Of a DNA stretch of 12,282 bases, positions 1 to 7,373 are shown piece by piece. The stretch is from NCBI GenBank assembly GCA_947458525.1, contig CANHAG010000008.1:1-12282 (forward strand), in the 5' to 3' direction. The position numbers were made by a program, and so were the translations under genes. Origin of the DNA: Rhodospirillaceae bacterium. Lineage in GTDB: Bacteria; Pseudomonadota; Alphaproteobacteria; Rickettsiales; UBA3002. The notes beneath the pieces are model-generated. The model worked only from the letters and a program-made list of their open reading frames with translations. It had not been told where the DNA came from and did not search any database. The first letter of the stretch is position 1; each line of letters starts with the position of its first letter.

Positions 1-1307
1 AAAAATTCACTCACCACGGCGGCGTCATCTTCATCACCGTTCAGATATTTCCGCGCGGGGTCAATCACCAGTAGCGGCACATTCGGCATGGTGCGCAACC
101 GGTCGAGAAAGGCAGCAAACGTGATTTTTTCGCCCGTGGCCGACACGAAATCCGTGCGCTGAAACATGAGGCGGCGGGCGCGCTTTTCGGGGTCGAACAA
201 TTCGTTTCTGGCATTGATGATGGCGGGTCCGTCCTCGCCGGAAAAATAGATGCAGATGCCTTCGCAATGCGCCTTATTGACGGGCTGACCAAGCCAGTGC
301 GGGGTTTCATTCTCGCGCCAGTTGGTGGCAGCCAGACAGCATAATTTATGGGCGAGCGAGCTTTTACCGGTGCCCCCGGTGGCGGCCAGCAGCACAATAC
401 TGCCCCTTGGAATCAGCCCTTCTACCAGAAACTCAAATTTCTCTTCCTGCGTTCCGGCCGCGCTGCGGGGCGCGCCCACCGCGTCGAACAGCTGAAAATC
501 CCGCGCGCAGTAATGGTAAAATTCAAGGTTTGTTTTCAGGTTTTTCACGTCATTGCCAAACCGCGCGTAAAGCTCGGCATGGCGGTCATATTCCTCCCAG
601 CACCGGGCGGCTTCTTTCAGAGTTTTCGGATTGACTGTGAATTTTTCCACCCATGCCTCCAGCTGCGCGTCCGTAGCAGGCGTGGTGGCAAAGGAATCGT
701 CCATACCGGCGGCATTAAAACCAGCCAGCGTATAGCTGCCAAATTGCGATGGGTAAGTGACCCCGGAAAGCAGATAATAGGGCCAGCATTCCTCATTCTT
801 GATATCGGCAAGGTCATAAAGCGCGCGGCAGCCTTCCACAACCCCCCCTTCCTGTGGGGGAAGGGCGGTGGGTGAACAGGCCACCATCTTGATGCCAGCG
901 ATGGGGTTTTCCATGCGCTGTGCCGGTATCACCGCCGCGCCCACGCTTTGCAGGCGGGATATTTTATCGGCAGCAATATCTGCAATATCCAGCGCCATCG
1001 CCCAGATAACCGCCGAACCCAGCGGTGTATATTCCCCGCCGCTTCTTTCCTCATGCACCACCGGGTTAAGCAATAGCGGCGTGAAGGGAAATTGCCCCTC
1101 GTTATAATGACCCAGGAAAAATTCTGCCGCTTTGGTGATGTCTTCCGGCCCGAACCAGAAGCGCGTACCCGGAGATTTGGTAGGCCATGGCCGCGTGCCT
1201 TCCATAGAGTAAAGGCACATTTTACCCTTTAGCCCTGCGCGCTGCTGCGCACGCCAGACAAGGCGCAATTCATTCTCAAGCGCGATCTGTGAAACTCTGT
1301 TTCCCAC
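1..1307 (-). CDS. RepA-like P-loop ATPase / putative replicative helicase (AAA_25 type), 3' end outside the window
   Basis: The reading frame is open from GTG at 1307 to the window edge: 435 codons, C-terminus missing. The C-terminal part has a RecA-type ATPase core. The Walker A loop ATGGTGKS lies near residues 309-316, with Ala in place of the first Gly. It is followed by IYFSGEDG and then a Walker B strand PLLVID near 411-416, continuing DPARKYLNGDEDD. That DP...GDE pattern is typical of RepA/AAA_25 ATPases of plasmids, phages and integrated elements, hexameric helicases or DNA-dependent ATPases that act in replication. The first ~290 residues match nothing I recognise and could be a primase-like or adaptor domain. 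GTG was chosen because AAGGA sits 6 nt upstream and no other start in the region has such a site. A possible -10 box (TATACT, minus strand, 1336-1331) lies upstream but the -35 is poor. The ATPase fold is secure; the helicase role is inferred. Confidence 0.72.
   Translation of the reverse strand, partial: MGNRVSQIALENELRLVWRAQQRAGLKGKMCLYSMEGTRPWPTKSPGTRFWFGPEDITKAAEFFLGHYNEGQFPFTPLLLNPVVHEERSGGEYTPLGSAVIWAMALDIADIAADKISRLQSVGAAVIPAQRMENPIAGIKMVACSPTALPPQEGGVVEGCRALYDLADIKNEECWPYYLLSGVTYPSQFGSYTLAGFNAAGMDDSFATTPATDAQLEAWVEKFTVNPKTLKEAARCWEEYDRHAELYARFGNDVKNLKTNLEFYHYCARDFQLFDAVGAPRSAAGTQEEKFEFLVEGLIPRGSIVLLAATGGTGKSSLAHKLCCLAATNWRENETPHWLGQPVNKAHCEGICIYFSGEDGPAIINARNELFDPEKRARRLMFQRTDFVSATGEKITFAAFLDRLRTMPNVPLLVIDPARKYLNGDEDDAAVVSEF
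846..865. repeat. GC-rich short palindrome inside the ATPase gene
   Basis: CCCTTCC (846-852) and GGAAGGG (859-865) form a perfect 7-bp stem around a 6-nt loop. The flanks are runs of C (842-848) and a CACCCACC-like stretch on the minus strand (867-875). The ATPase frame stays open through it, giving Pro/Gly-rich residues around 145-156 (SPTALPPQEGGVVEG). It looks like a small dispersed palindromic element, but a second copy is not present in the window. Confidence 0.5.
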
Positions 1308-1313
1308 CGAATG

Positions 1314-1318
1314 TCCTT
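1314..1318 (-). promoter_or_regulatory. Ribosome-binding site for the RepA-like ATPase gene
   Basis: AAGGA on the minus strand lies 6 nt before GTG at 1307. It decides the non-ATG start of this gene. Confidence 0.65.
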
Positions 1319-1351
1319 TTTTGCCCGGTCAGTATAAACAGCAGAAGGTTG

Positions 1352-1396
1352 AAAAAACATTAATACCGCAAAAAAAGCCGCTTCTATGGCATTAAT
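1352..1396 (-). terminator. Probable intrinsic terminator of addB
   Basis: On the minus strand ATTAATGCC (1396-1388) can pair with GGTATTAAT (1367-1359), a 9-bp stem with one G-U pair and a 20-nt loop. It is followed at once by G and six T residues (1357-1352). The addB stop codon TAA (1394-1392) lies inside the first arm. A second T7 run is in the loop. The stem is AT-rich at its base and the loop is large, so strength is uncertain, but position and T-run fit termination between addB and the ATPase gene. Confidence 0.5.
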
Positions 1397-4094
1397 CCCA
1401 CTCCCCGTTGCGGCTTAAGGGGGCATAGGGGCTTTCCTCATCACGCGCGAGGTAGGGGATGGGTTCCTCCGTCATTCGGTAAAGGGCGATTTTGAGGGCG
1501 GCGGCATGTTCGGCCGTGCTGCGCTCGCCAAGCGCATAAGGGATGATATCGCCCGCATGTCGCCCGCGTGGCAGCGCCCAGTAGCCCAATTCTTCCGGCC
1601 AGATACCCCGGATTTCCTGAAGCATCAGCCCATAGGCAATGAGCTGCACCGACTTACCTTCCCGCATTTCCTTCGGGCTAGCGACTGCGCCGGTTTTATA
1701 ATCATGGATGGAATATCTCCCCTGCCCTGACTCCTCCAGCCGGTCGATACGGCCTTTCAAGGTCACGGGGTGATTTTCAAGCTGGTGGGTCAGCGGAAAC
1801 TCGCTTTCCACCGCCACGCCGCGCTTCCGGGTTTCTTCGGCAACGAATTTCAGAATACGCCGCAAGCGTGGAAGCCAGAGCAGTAGAAACCGCGCATCCC
1901 CCTCCAGATGGCGCAGCTCATGTTCCACCCAGCCGGGCGCATCCGGATCGCGCGCCTCGCTCAGCATTTTTTTGATAAGTTTATGCGCGATGGTGCCAAA
2001 CACCGAAGCATCGGGCAGTTGATCAAACGGCCTGGTCTCAGCGATGCCGAGCAGAGCCGAAGCATATATCCGATAGGGGTCGCTGAACAGATAATCAAGT
2101 TTTGACACCTCAAGCGCGCGCGGGCGGAAGGCGGGCGGCGGGTTCGGCATAGCAGGGGGTATGGGCATATATGCCACCGCGCGCAAAGCCTGACGCCACG
2201 CTGCCCAGGGCAGGGGCGCTGGCGGCGCAGGCAGTTCCGTAAGCAGCGTCTCAAGCCGCACGAGAAACCGCGCCGGAGTGGTGGGGCGGCCACGCGCGCG
2301 CACAGCGCGGGTGAGAAATACTTCCGGCGCCATGCCAAGCAGTGCGACATCCAGTGCTAAAAGGCTCGTTTCTGACCCCGGCGGCGGCAGGCCGAGTGCT
2401 GCCTTCTGCGCAAGGTTGAGCCAGGGGTCGGGCATGGGGGGAGATGTCCACTCCCCCTCATTAAATCCGGCAAGAATTACCCGGTCAAAATGCTGAAGCC
2501 GCGCTTCCACGGGGCTTAAAATATGCACACGCGGATGGGCATTCGGGTTCGGCAGGCGCACCGGTTCACGCAAGGCCATGGTCAAGATCTCGAGCGCATC
2601 CAGCGGCGCGATGGGGTCTGGTGCCGCATGGCGGCTCAGTTCATCCAGAAGATCGCGCGCGGCTTCCCTACCCTCTTTCAGTTCCGGCGCAAAGGCGATG
2701 AGAAGCGCCCCCAACGCTTCGTACCAGCGGGAAAATGGCAAGGTCGCATGTGCAAGCTGCTCCATATGGTGAACGGTATCTGCCAGCGCATCACGCGCGT
2801 TTGCGGGTACGACAAGGCGGCGGATGCGCTCTGCAAGCGGCAGGGGCGAAAGCACCCCGCGGCAGGACTGGCGAAACGCGGCAAGCAGCGCCGCATCAAG
2901 GGTGACGGATGGATCATGCACCACATCAAGCACGGATGTGACCGAGGCTTCCTCGGCGATCGCGCGCGCGATTTTGAGCAACAGCGCGCCAAACGGCAGT
3001 GCGGAAAGCGGCTGTCCCTGTGGGGTTGTCACCTCAATACCCCAGAGTGCCAGTTGCAGGCGGATGCGCTCCATCCGCCCCGTATCAGGGGTAATGATTG
3101 CGGTGGTTTTTGCCGGATCCGTCAGCCCCTCGCGCGTGATGAGGGCAATGAGTGCGGCCTCTTCCTCCTCCTCCTGCGCATGGATTATGCTGATGCCGCG
3201 ACTGGCCTCTTCCAGCGGCAATGGGTGGCGTTCTGCCGTCATCACCTGCTGCCAGAGCTGCTGGCGCGGGGTGGCGGAGCCAGCAGAAAGCGTCAGCATT
3301 TCCGCTGATTTGACGTTGAGATGCGCAAGGGTTTTCGCCAGATAATAGTGCGGGTGGCCGGGGGGAGAATCTTCCTCCATCGCCTCACCCACACCGGGGA
3401 GAATCACATGCCCCTGCGGCAGTTCCGCCACCACACGCATCAGCTCACGCATGGCAGGGAGGCTGCCAGTAGACCCAATGAGATAGATCGGCGCTCCATC
3501 CGGTTCCGCTGCCAGTCTTGCCGCCTGCGCGCGGATGACACGGATTTCACGCTCCGCCATGGTGATGCGCCCGGTTTCCGCCTCATAATCCGGCCAGTGC
3601 TGAAAGAGAATATTCAAAAAATCCGCACGCCGCCGCCAATGTTCGGCGCCTATGCCCTCAATTTCAGGCAGTGCTGTGGCGGCAAGCGGCGCCTCGCGCT
3701 CGCGCAGCAAGGCCGCGTGCAGATCCATCAGTGAATCAGCAAGCGCCAGCACCCGCGCCGCACTGGGTGGAAGTTTTGTGCTGCGCAGCTCGAACTGATA
3801 CACCAGCCGCGCCATCTGCAGGCGCTGCTGCCAGCGACTCATGGCTTCGGGCAGTTCGGGCGGGGCGGGAAAAAGTGTTTCGAGATCGCGCAGTGGCAGA
3901 ATACGGGGCAGAAGCAGCGTGCGCTCTCCCGCTTCCAGGCTTAGCGCCTCGCGCAGCGCCAGTGCACCACGCCGATGCGGCAGAATCACCCGCACGTCCG
4001 GCAGGCGTTCCGGGTAATGGGCAAGCATGTGCCGGACGCTTACGCCAAGCAGATCCTCATGCCACAAGGCGCGGTAAAGATGAAGCTTCGGCAT
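1392..4094 (-). CDS. addB: Double-strand break repair protein AddB (alphaproteobacterial type)
   Basis: AddB is one subunit of the AddAB helicase-nuclease, which resects double-strand breaks for RecA-dependent recombination. The N-terminus (VRVILPHRRGALALREAL, near 34-51) matches the degenerate UvrD-like start of alphaproteobacterial AddB, without a Walker A lysine, as is normal for the family. The central segment VILAGFNEGEW followed by DPWLNLAQKAALGLPPP is a family signature. The C-terminal RecB-type PD-(D/E)XK nuclease looks intact: His704 (GTIAHKL), Asp784 (GRIDRL), Asp798 and Lys800 (IHDYKTG), Gln817 (QLIAYG). There is only one cysteine, so there is no Fe-S cluster of the Bacillus AddB kind. 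At 900 residues it is somewhat short against roughly 1000 for relatives. In many alphaproteobacteria addA follows directly; here a terminator and an unrelated ATPase gene follow instead. The ATG start has no strong ribosome-binding site. Confidence 0.94.
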   Translation of the reverse strand: MPKLHLYRALWHEDLLGVSVRHMLAHYPERLPDVRVILPHRRGALALREALSLEAGERTLLLPRILPLRDLETLFPAPPELPEAMSRWQQRLQMARLVYQFELRSTKLPPSAARVLALADSLMDLHAALLREREAPLAATALPEIEGIGAEHWRRRADFLNILFQHWPDYEAETGRITMAEREIRVIRAQAARLAAEPDGAPIYLIGSTGSLPAMRELMRVVAELPQGHVILPGVGEAMEEDSPPGHPHYYLAKTLAHLNVKSAEMLTLSAGSATPRQQLWQQVMTAERHPLPLEEASRGISIIHAQEEEEEAALIALITREGLTDPAKTTAIITPDTGRMERIRLQLALWGIEVTTPQGQPLSALPFGALLLKIARAIAEEASVTSVLDVVHDPSVTLDAALLAAFRQSCRGVLSPLPLAERIRRLVVPANARDALADTVHHMEQLAHATLPFSRWYEALGALLIAFAPELKEGREAARDLLDELSRHAAPDPIAPLDALEILTMALREPVRLPNPNAHPRVHILSPVEARLQHFDRVILAGFNEGEWTSPPMPDPWLNLAQKAALGLPPPGSETSLLALDVALLGMAPEVFLTRAVRARGRPTTPARFLVRLETLLTELPAPPAPLPWAAWRQALRAVAYMPIPPAMPNPPPAFRPRALEVSKLDYLFSDPYRIYASALLGIAETRPFDQLPDASVFGTIAHKLIKKMLSEARDPDAPGWVEHELRHLEGDARFLLLWLPRLRRILKFVAEETRKRGVAVESEFPLTHQLENHPVTLKGRIDRLEESGQGRYSIHDYKTGAVASPKEMREGKSVQLIAYGLMLQEIRGIWPEELGYWALPRGRHAGDIIPYALGERSTAEHAAALKIALYRMTEEPIPYLARDEESPYAPLSRNGEWD

Positions 4095-4103
4095 GCAGGC
4101 AGA

Positions 4104-4129
4104 TTAGACCAGACACGAGGTAAGTCTAA
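4104..4129. repeat. Short inverted repeat in the addB leader
   Basis: TTAGAC (4104-4109) and GTCTAA (4124-4129) form a perfect 6-bp inverted repeat with a 14-bp spacer, 10 bp upstream of the addB start. It could be a leader hairpin or a protein-binding site; such a short match could also be chance. Confidence 0.3.
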
Positions 4130-4186
4130 CAATTTATGCGCCCAGAGCAGTATTTCATGAACGCCGATCCCTGAGCATACCCACAT

Positions 4187-4240
4187 TGATTAGGCGAGTT
4201 GGTTATATTGCAAGTCATGCACAAACCTATTGCCTAATCA
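4187..4240. repeat. 9-bp perfect inverted repeat between flagellin and addB
   Basis: TGATTAGGC (4187-4195) and GCCTAATCA (4232-4240) are exact reverse complements separated by 36 bp, starting 12 bp after the flagellin stop codon. There is no T-run after either arm, so it is not a standard intrinsic terminator. It could fold as an mRNA 3' stem protecting the flagellin transcript, or act as an operator upstream of addB. The rest of the 157-bp spacer (4095-4251) holds no gene and no convincing sigma-70 promoter. Confidence 0.5.
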
Positions 4241-4251
4241 CGAACTACGCC

Positions 4252-6363
4252 CTACCGCAGCAGGTCGAGCAGGTTCTGCGGCAGCTGATTCGCCTGTGCG
4301 AGTACCGAGATCCCCGCCTGTACCTGCACCTGATAGGTCGCGTATTCGGTAGATTCGGCAGCGATATCCGCATCAAGCAGCGCGCTGCGTGCTGCATCCT
4401 GATTCTGCAGGGCGCTTTGGATATTTACCGAGGCAAAATCAAACCGCGATTGCAGCGCGCCTACATCTGCGCGTGCGGAGATCACTTTCACCAGCGCCGC
4501 ATCTACCGCATTACCGGCAGCGGAGGCATTGGCCTGCGTATTCACCTTCGGCAGGTTGGCGCCATAAATCGCGCTGGCTTGCACACTACCTAGCCTTACG
4601 CCCAGCGCATCGGTGGTCTTGAGCCCTACCTGAAAGCTGAGTTTCGACGGTGCATCCGTCAGACCCAGCGCATCCTGAAAGGCTTTGGCAATCGCATCTG
4701 CATTCACCTGATTGGAAAGATCAAGCGCTGTAGTACCGGTAAACGCCGTGTTGCCTGTCTGAATCGTGAAGGAACGGTGAGGCGTGGTAATATTCTGCAG
4801 CGTGATCGAGGTGTTGGTCGCAATCTGGTTACCGATGCCAGAGGAGCTGATATAAGTCTCCCCGTTGATCACCGCGGTGATGGTTGCATCCAGCGAGCCG
4901 TTCTGCGGCGCATTGATTGTGAGAGACTCAAGATTAATGCTTGAGAAATCCTCCGCCCGGATATTGACGGAAGCACCCTGTAACGTGCCCACCGTCACGC
5001 CCGATACCGAGGCAACCGAGCCTTGCAGGAAGGAAGTTACATCCCGGTTCTGCACGAAGGTGAACCCTTCAAGCGAGTCATTCACCTGCTTGGCAAAAAT
5101 TTTCGCCTGCTCCTGGCTGGTGATGCTGCCCGCTGTCACCGCGCCACCGCGTACGTTGACAGTGAAAGATCCGCCGGCGGCAAACCCTGCATCATCTCTT
5201 CCGTTGAAGGTCAGGGTCACCGGAGCAGCGTTGACAAGCAACGTAGGCGCGCTGGTGGTATAGGTGATATCGCCAACTTTCAACTCCATCACAACCGTAT
5301 CATTCGTGCCGGTGTAGGTGGCTTCGAACTGACCAATCCGCCCTTCCCCAATCTTGCCGATGAAATCTTTGTTGTTAAACACGTCTTGAATATCAATCGC
5401 ATTACCGGCCAGTGCTGCCGTGGTGCCGCCATTGACCAGCACCGTGCCGGAGGCAAGCCCCACGGCCCGCGTACGATCAAGCCCCAGGCCATTGGTGAAG
5501 GCAGGGGGTGCAACTATTGCAATAGTGCGGTTCGCGGTTGTTCCCGGGGTCACGTTTGTGGTCGAAGAGGCGGCATTCAGCACATAACTGCCATTCAATA
5601 CACCGCCCGTCCAGTTCGCGGTGATATTCGCACCAGTGGCAGTGAAATTCAGGTTGGAAAGCCTCGCATCCGTCGAGCGATTGAGGAAGGCGGCAAGATT
5701 TGCCGCTGTGTTGCCGACCGAGCTCCCCACCGAGACTCTTCCCACCGCGGCCGAGGTTCCGGGATCGCTGGTGGAAAAAGTCACCGTCACCCCGTTGATC
5801 GTAATCGTATCGCCCGCCGCTGGTATGGCAGCCACGGTAAAGACGTTTCCTGCCGTCGGTGAGGATGCCGGAGCCACGGGCGGGCCGACTTGTACTGGCA
5901 CATTATTCGCGTCCGACGCCATCGGAATCGAACCCGAAAGTGAACCATCGAGCAGATTCACTGAGCCGAAGGTGGTGGTTTTCGCCAGCCGGTCAATCTC
6001 TTGCGTCAGCGCCTGGAATTCAAGGTCGAGATAGCCGCGATCTGTGGCGCTCAGCGAGCCGGATCCGGCCTGTACGGTGAGTGCTTTTTGCCGCTGCAGA
6101 ATTTCAACAATCTGCCCCAGCGCCCCATCTGCTACCTGCAGCAGGCTGGTGCCTTGTGCGGCGTTAATCGCAGCGCGGCGCAGTGTGGTCACACCGGTGC
6201 GCAAGGTGGTTCCCGTGGTCAGCGCCGCTACGTCATCGGCCGCCTGAATGATGCGGTTACCGCTTGAAAGACGGGCGACCGAAGAGGCCACTTTGTCCGA
6301 CGCAATGCCGATATTTCCCTGTGCGTAATAAGCGGCAATATTGGTGTTGATTGAATTAGGCAT
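4252..6363 (-). CDS. Flagellin, long form (703 residues)
   Basis: This is the filament subunit, secreted by the flagellar type III apparatus. The N-terminal D0/D1 region is canonical (SINTNIAA at the start, RLSSGNRI 31-38, ALTQEIDRLAKTTTFGSVNLLDG-like end near 140). The C-terminal D1/D0 region covers about 617-703 (FDFASVNIQSALQNQD, SALLDADIAAEST, ending NLLDLLR). About 475 residues of Gly/Ala/Thr/Asn-rich, beta-strand-like sequence lie between, making it far longer than usual alphaproteobacterial flagellins (about 270-500). The motif PAAGDTITINGVTVTF (181-196) resembles insertion domains of other flagellins. No cysteine is present, as usual for secreted filament proteins. Start ATG has AAGGAG 6 nt upstream. 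It has its own consensus sigma-54 promoter, so it is probably transcribed alone. Neither flaF nor flbT is adjacent. The name fliC or fljK cannot be decided from sequence alone. Confidence 0.95.
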   Translation of the reverse strand: MPNSINTNIAAYYAQGNIGIASDKVASSVARLSSGNRIIQAADDVAALTTGTTLRTGVTTLRRAAINAAQGTSLLQVADGALGQIVEILQRQKALTVQAGSGSLSATDRGYLDLEFQALTQEIDRLAKTTTFGSVNLLDGSLSGSIPMASDANNVPVQVGPPVAPASSPTAGNVFTVAAIPAAGDTITINGVTVTFSTSDPGTSAAVGRVSVGSSVGNTAANLAAFLNRSTDARLSNLNFTATGANITANWTGGVLNGSYVLNAASSTTNVTPGTTANRTIAIVAPPAFTNGLGLDRTRAVGLASGTVLVNGGTTAALAGNAIDIQDVFNNKDFIGKIGEGRIGQFEATYTGTNDTVVMELKVGDITYTTSAPTLLVNAAPVTLTFNGRDDAGFAAGGSFTVNVRGGAVTAGSITSQEQAKIFAKQVNDSLEGFTFVQNRDVTSFLQGSVASVSGVTVGTLQGASVNIRAEDFSSINLESLTINAPQNGSLDATITAVINGETYISSSGIGNQIATNTSITLQNITTPHRSFTIQTGNTAFTGTTALDLSNQVNADAIAKAFQDALGLTDAPSKLSFQVGLKTTDALGVRLGSVQASAIYGANLPKVNTQANASAAGNAVDAALVKVISARADVGALQSRFDFASVNIQSALQNQDAARSALLDADIAAESTEYATYQVQVQAGISVLAQANQLPQNLLDLLR

Positions 6364-6401
6364 GGTTTTCTCCTTCGTTGGGCGTTAGATGGCCTCCTCG
6401 T

Positions 6402-6417
6402 TGCAAGCCCCGTGCCA
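6402..6417 (-). promoter_or_regulatory. Sigma-54 (RpoN) promoter of the flagellin gene
   Basis: The minus strand reads TGGCACGGGGCTTGCA, a full match to the sigma-54 consensus TGGCACRNNNNTTGCW, with GG-N10-GC spacing. The predicted start of transcription is near 6391, giving a leader of about 28 nt before the flagellin ATG. RpoN control of late flagellar genes is established in alphaproteobacteria such as Caulobacter. An activator of the FlbD type would be expected, but I cannot identify its binding site. Confidence 0.88.
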
Positions 6418-6458
6418 AATTGCCACAGCCAGAGAAAATCTTTGTATATTAGAGGATT

Positions 6459-7352
6459 TTAGAGGGTGGTTGTGCCTGATTCACTCCCCCTTGAGGGGAT
6501 CGCAGAACTAATATCACCCACCAGCGCACGCAGGCGGGCTTCACGCCCCCAGGCAGTTTCTTCCGCCATGGCGAGTACAAATTTCGCCGAGGCATGGCGC
6601 GCCAGCACTGCGCCGAGCGTGGCTACCAGTTCCGCCTGCTCTTCCGGCGTCAGCAGGCGCTGGTGCTGCACTGTCTTGGTTACCACCGCCAGACGGATCA
6701 GCGCGAAGCGAACCCCGATCACGGTCATGGATTCGGAAGGCGTGATCTTCTCCGCACCAAACGGAAACCGGTCTTCATCAAGCATCTCCGCCAGCAGATG
6801 CCGGAATACCGGCTCGTAATCAGCGGCATAGTGTTTCCAGCTTGAAAGCAGTGCCACCACGCGGACGGGCGCATCGTCTTCCACATGAATATGGTGATGA
6901 TCGCTGCCAAGAATCATCCGGTGCGCCTCGGCCATCTGCACAAGAAGCTGCGCCGCCGGAGTGGTGGGCGCAAGCTTTTCTGCCTCAACCATGATGCGCA
7001 GCGCATGTATCAGATAAAACGGGTCAATCACCGAAGGCTCGGCGGGGGGAATCCGCACCTCCGCCACGCTGAGCGTAAACGGCACCGCGCCCGCCCATAA
7101 ATGCGTGGGCAGATGATCGAGCGTACGCGCAAGGGTGGCAAGGCGCACCAGATTATGCGTGGCGGAATACGCATCCGACAGCGCGGTATTCATGCAATGC
7201 CGATGCACTGACCAGGCTTCTTCAAGTGTCATGCCCACAGGCAGATTATTTCGCACCGCCTGGGAAAATTTTTCCGCCAGCACGGCATGACCAGACGTAT
7301 CGCCCACCGCGCAGCGAGTTGCTGCGGTGCGGGATTGTCGCTGCGTATGCAT
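6459..7352 (-). CDS. Unrecognised protein between fliW and flagellin (about 297 residues)
   Basis: I do not recognise a family. The protein appears soluble and mostly helical, with no signal peptide and no clear membrane segment. Landmarks are SATHNLVRLATLARTLDHLPTHLW-like helical sequence (65-88), IDPFYLIHALRIMVEAEKL (109-127), a His-rich patch DHHHIHVEDD (about 151-160), a Trp/Tyr-rich stretch SSWKHYAADYEPVF, and LTPEEQAELVATLGAV near 235-249. The C-terminus is Ser/Thr/Gly-rich. It does not look like FlaF, FlbT, CsrA or a flagellin glycosyltransferase. The start at 7352 is preferred because GGAAGGAG lies 7 nt upstream; an in-frame ATG at 7358 is only 1 nt from that site. It begins 21 bp after the fliW stop codon, so the two are likely co-transcribed, and flagellin follows about 95 bp later. 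Position suggests a role in flagellin synthesis, export or modification, but that is inference. Confidence 0.8.
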   Translation of the reverse strand: MHTQRQSRTAATRCAVGDTSGHAVLAEKFSQAVRNNLPVGMTLEEAWSVHRHCMNTALSDAYSATHNLVRLATLARTLDHLPTHLWAGAVPFTLSVAEVRIPPAEPSVIDPFYLIHALRIMVEAEKLAPTTPAAQLLVQMAEAHRMILGSDHHHIHVEDDAPVRVVALLSSWKHYAADYEPVFRHLLAEMLDEDRFPFGAEKITPSESMTVIGVRFALIRLAVVTKTVQHQRLLTPEEQAELVATLGAVLARHASAKFVLAMAEETAWGREARLRALVGDISSAIPSRGSESGTTTL

Positions 7353-7359
7353 ACGCATG

Positions 7360-7367
7360 CTCCTTCC
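7360..7367 (-). promoter_or_regulatory. Ribosome-binding site of the unrecognised gene
   Basis: GGAAGGAG on the minus strand lies 7 nt before ATG at 7352 but only 1 nt before ATG at 7358, so it favours the shorter form. Confidence 0.6.
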
Positions 7368-7373
7368 CGCGAG

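Noticed and set aside
617..1307. Apparent frameshift in the ATPase gene near 841
   Set aside because: A first reading of the C-run at 842-848 as six bases shifted the frame. Counted correctly it has seven, and the frame is open from 1307 to position 1.
2523..3308. Long plus-strand open frame (261 codons) and similar frames opposite addB, flagellin and flgK
   Set aside because: They are antisense to well-supported genes, have low-complexity Arg/Gly/His-rich translations typical of shadow frames in GC-rich DNA, and lack ribosome-binding sites or recognisable domains.
1392..4094. Loss of the Walker A motif and Fe-S cysteines in AddB as signs of decay
   Set aside because: Alphaproteobacterial AddB normally lacks a functional helicase P-loop and the Bacillus-type cysteine set; the nuclease residues are intact.
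4202..4218. TTGCAA in the addB upstream region as a third sigma-54 site
   Set aside because: The -12 block is present, but the bases at the -24 position do not give GG at the required spacing.
6435..6460. AAAATC/GATTTT inverted repeat as a terminator of the unknown gene
   Set aside because: The stem is six mostly A-T pairs with a 14-nt loop, too weak for intrinsic termination; it may be chance in AT-rich upstream DNA.
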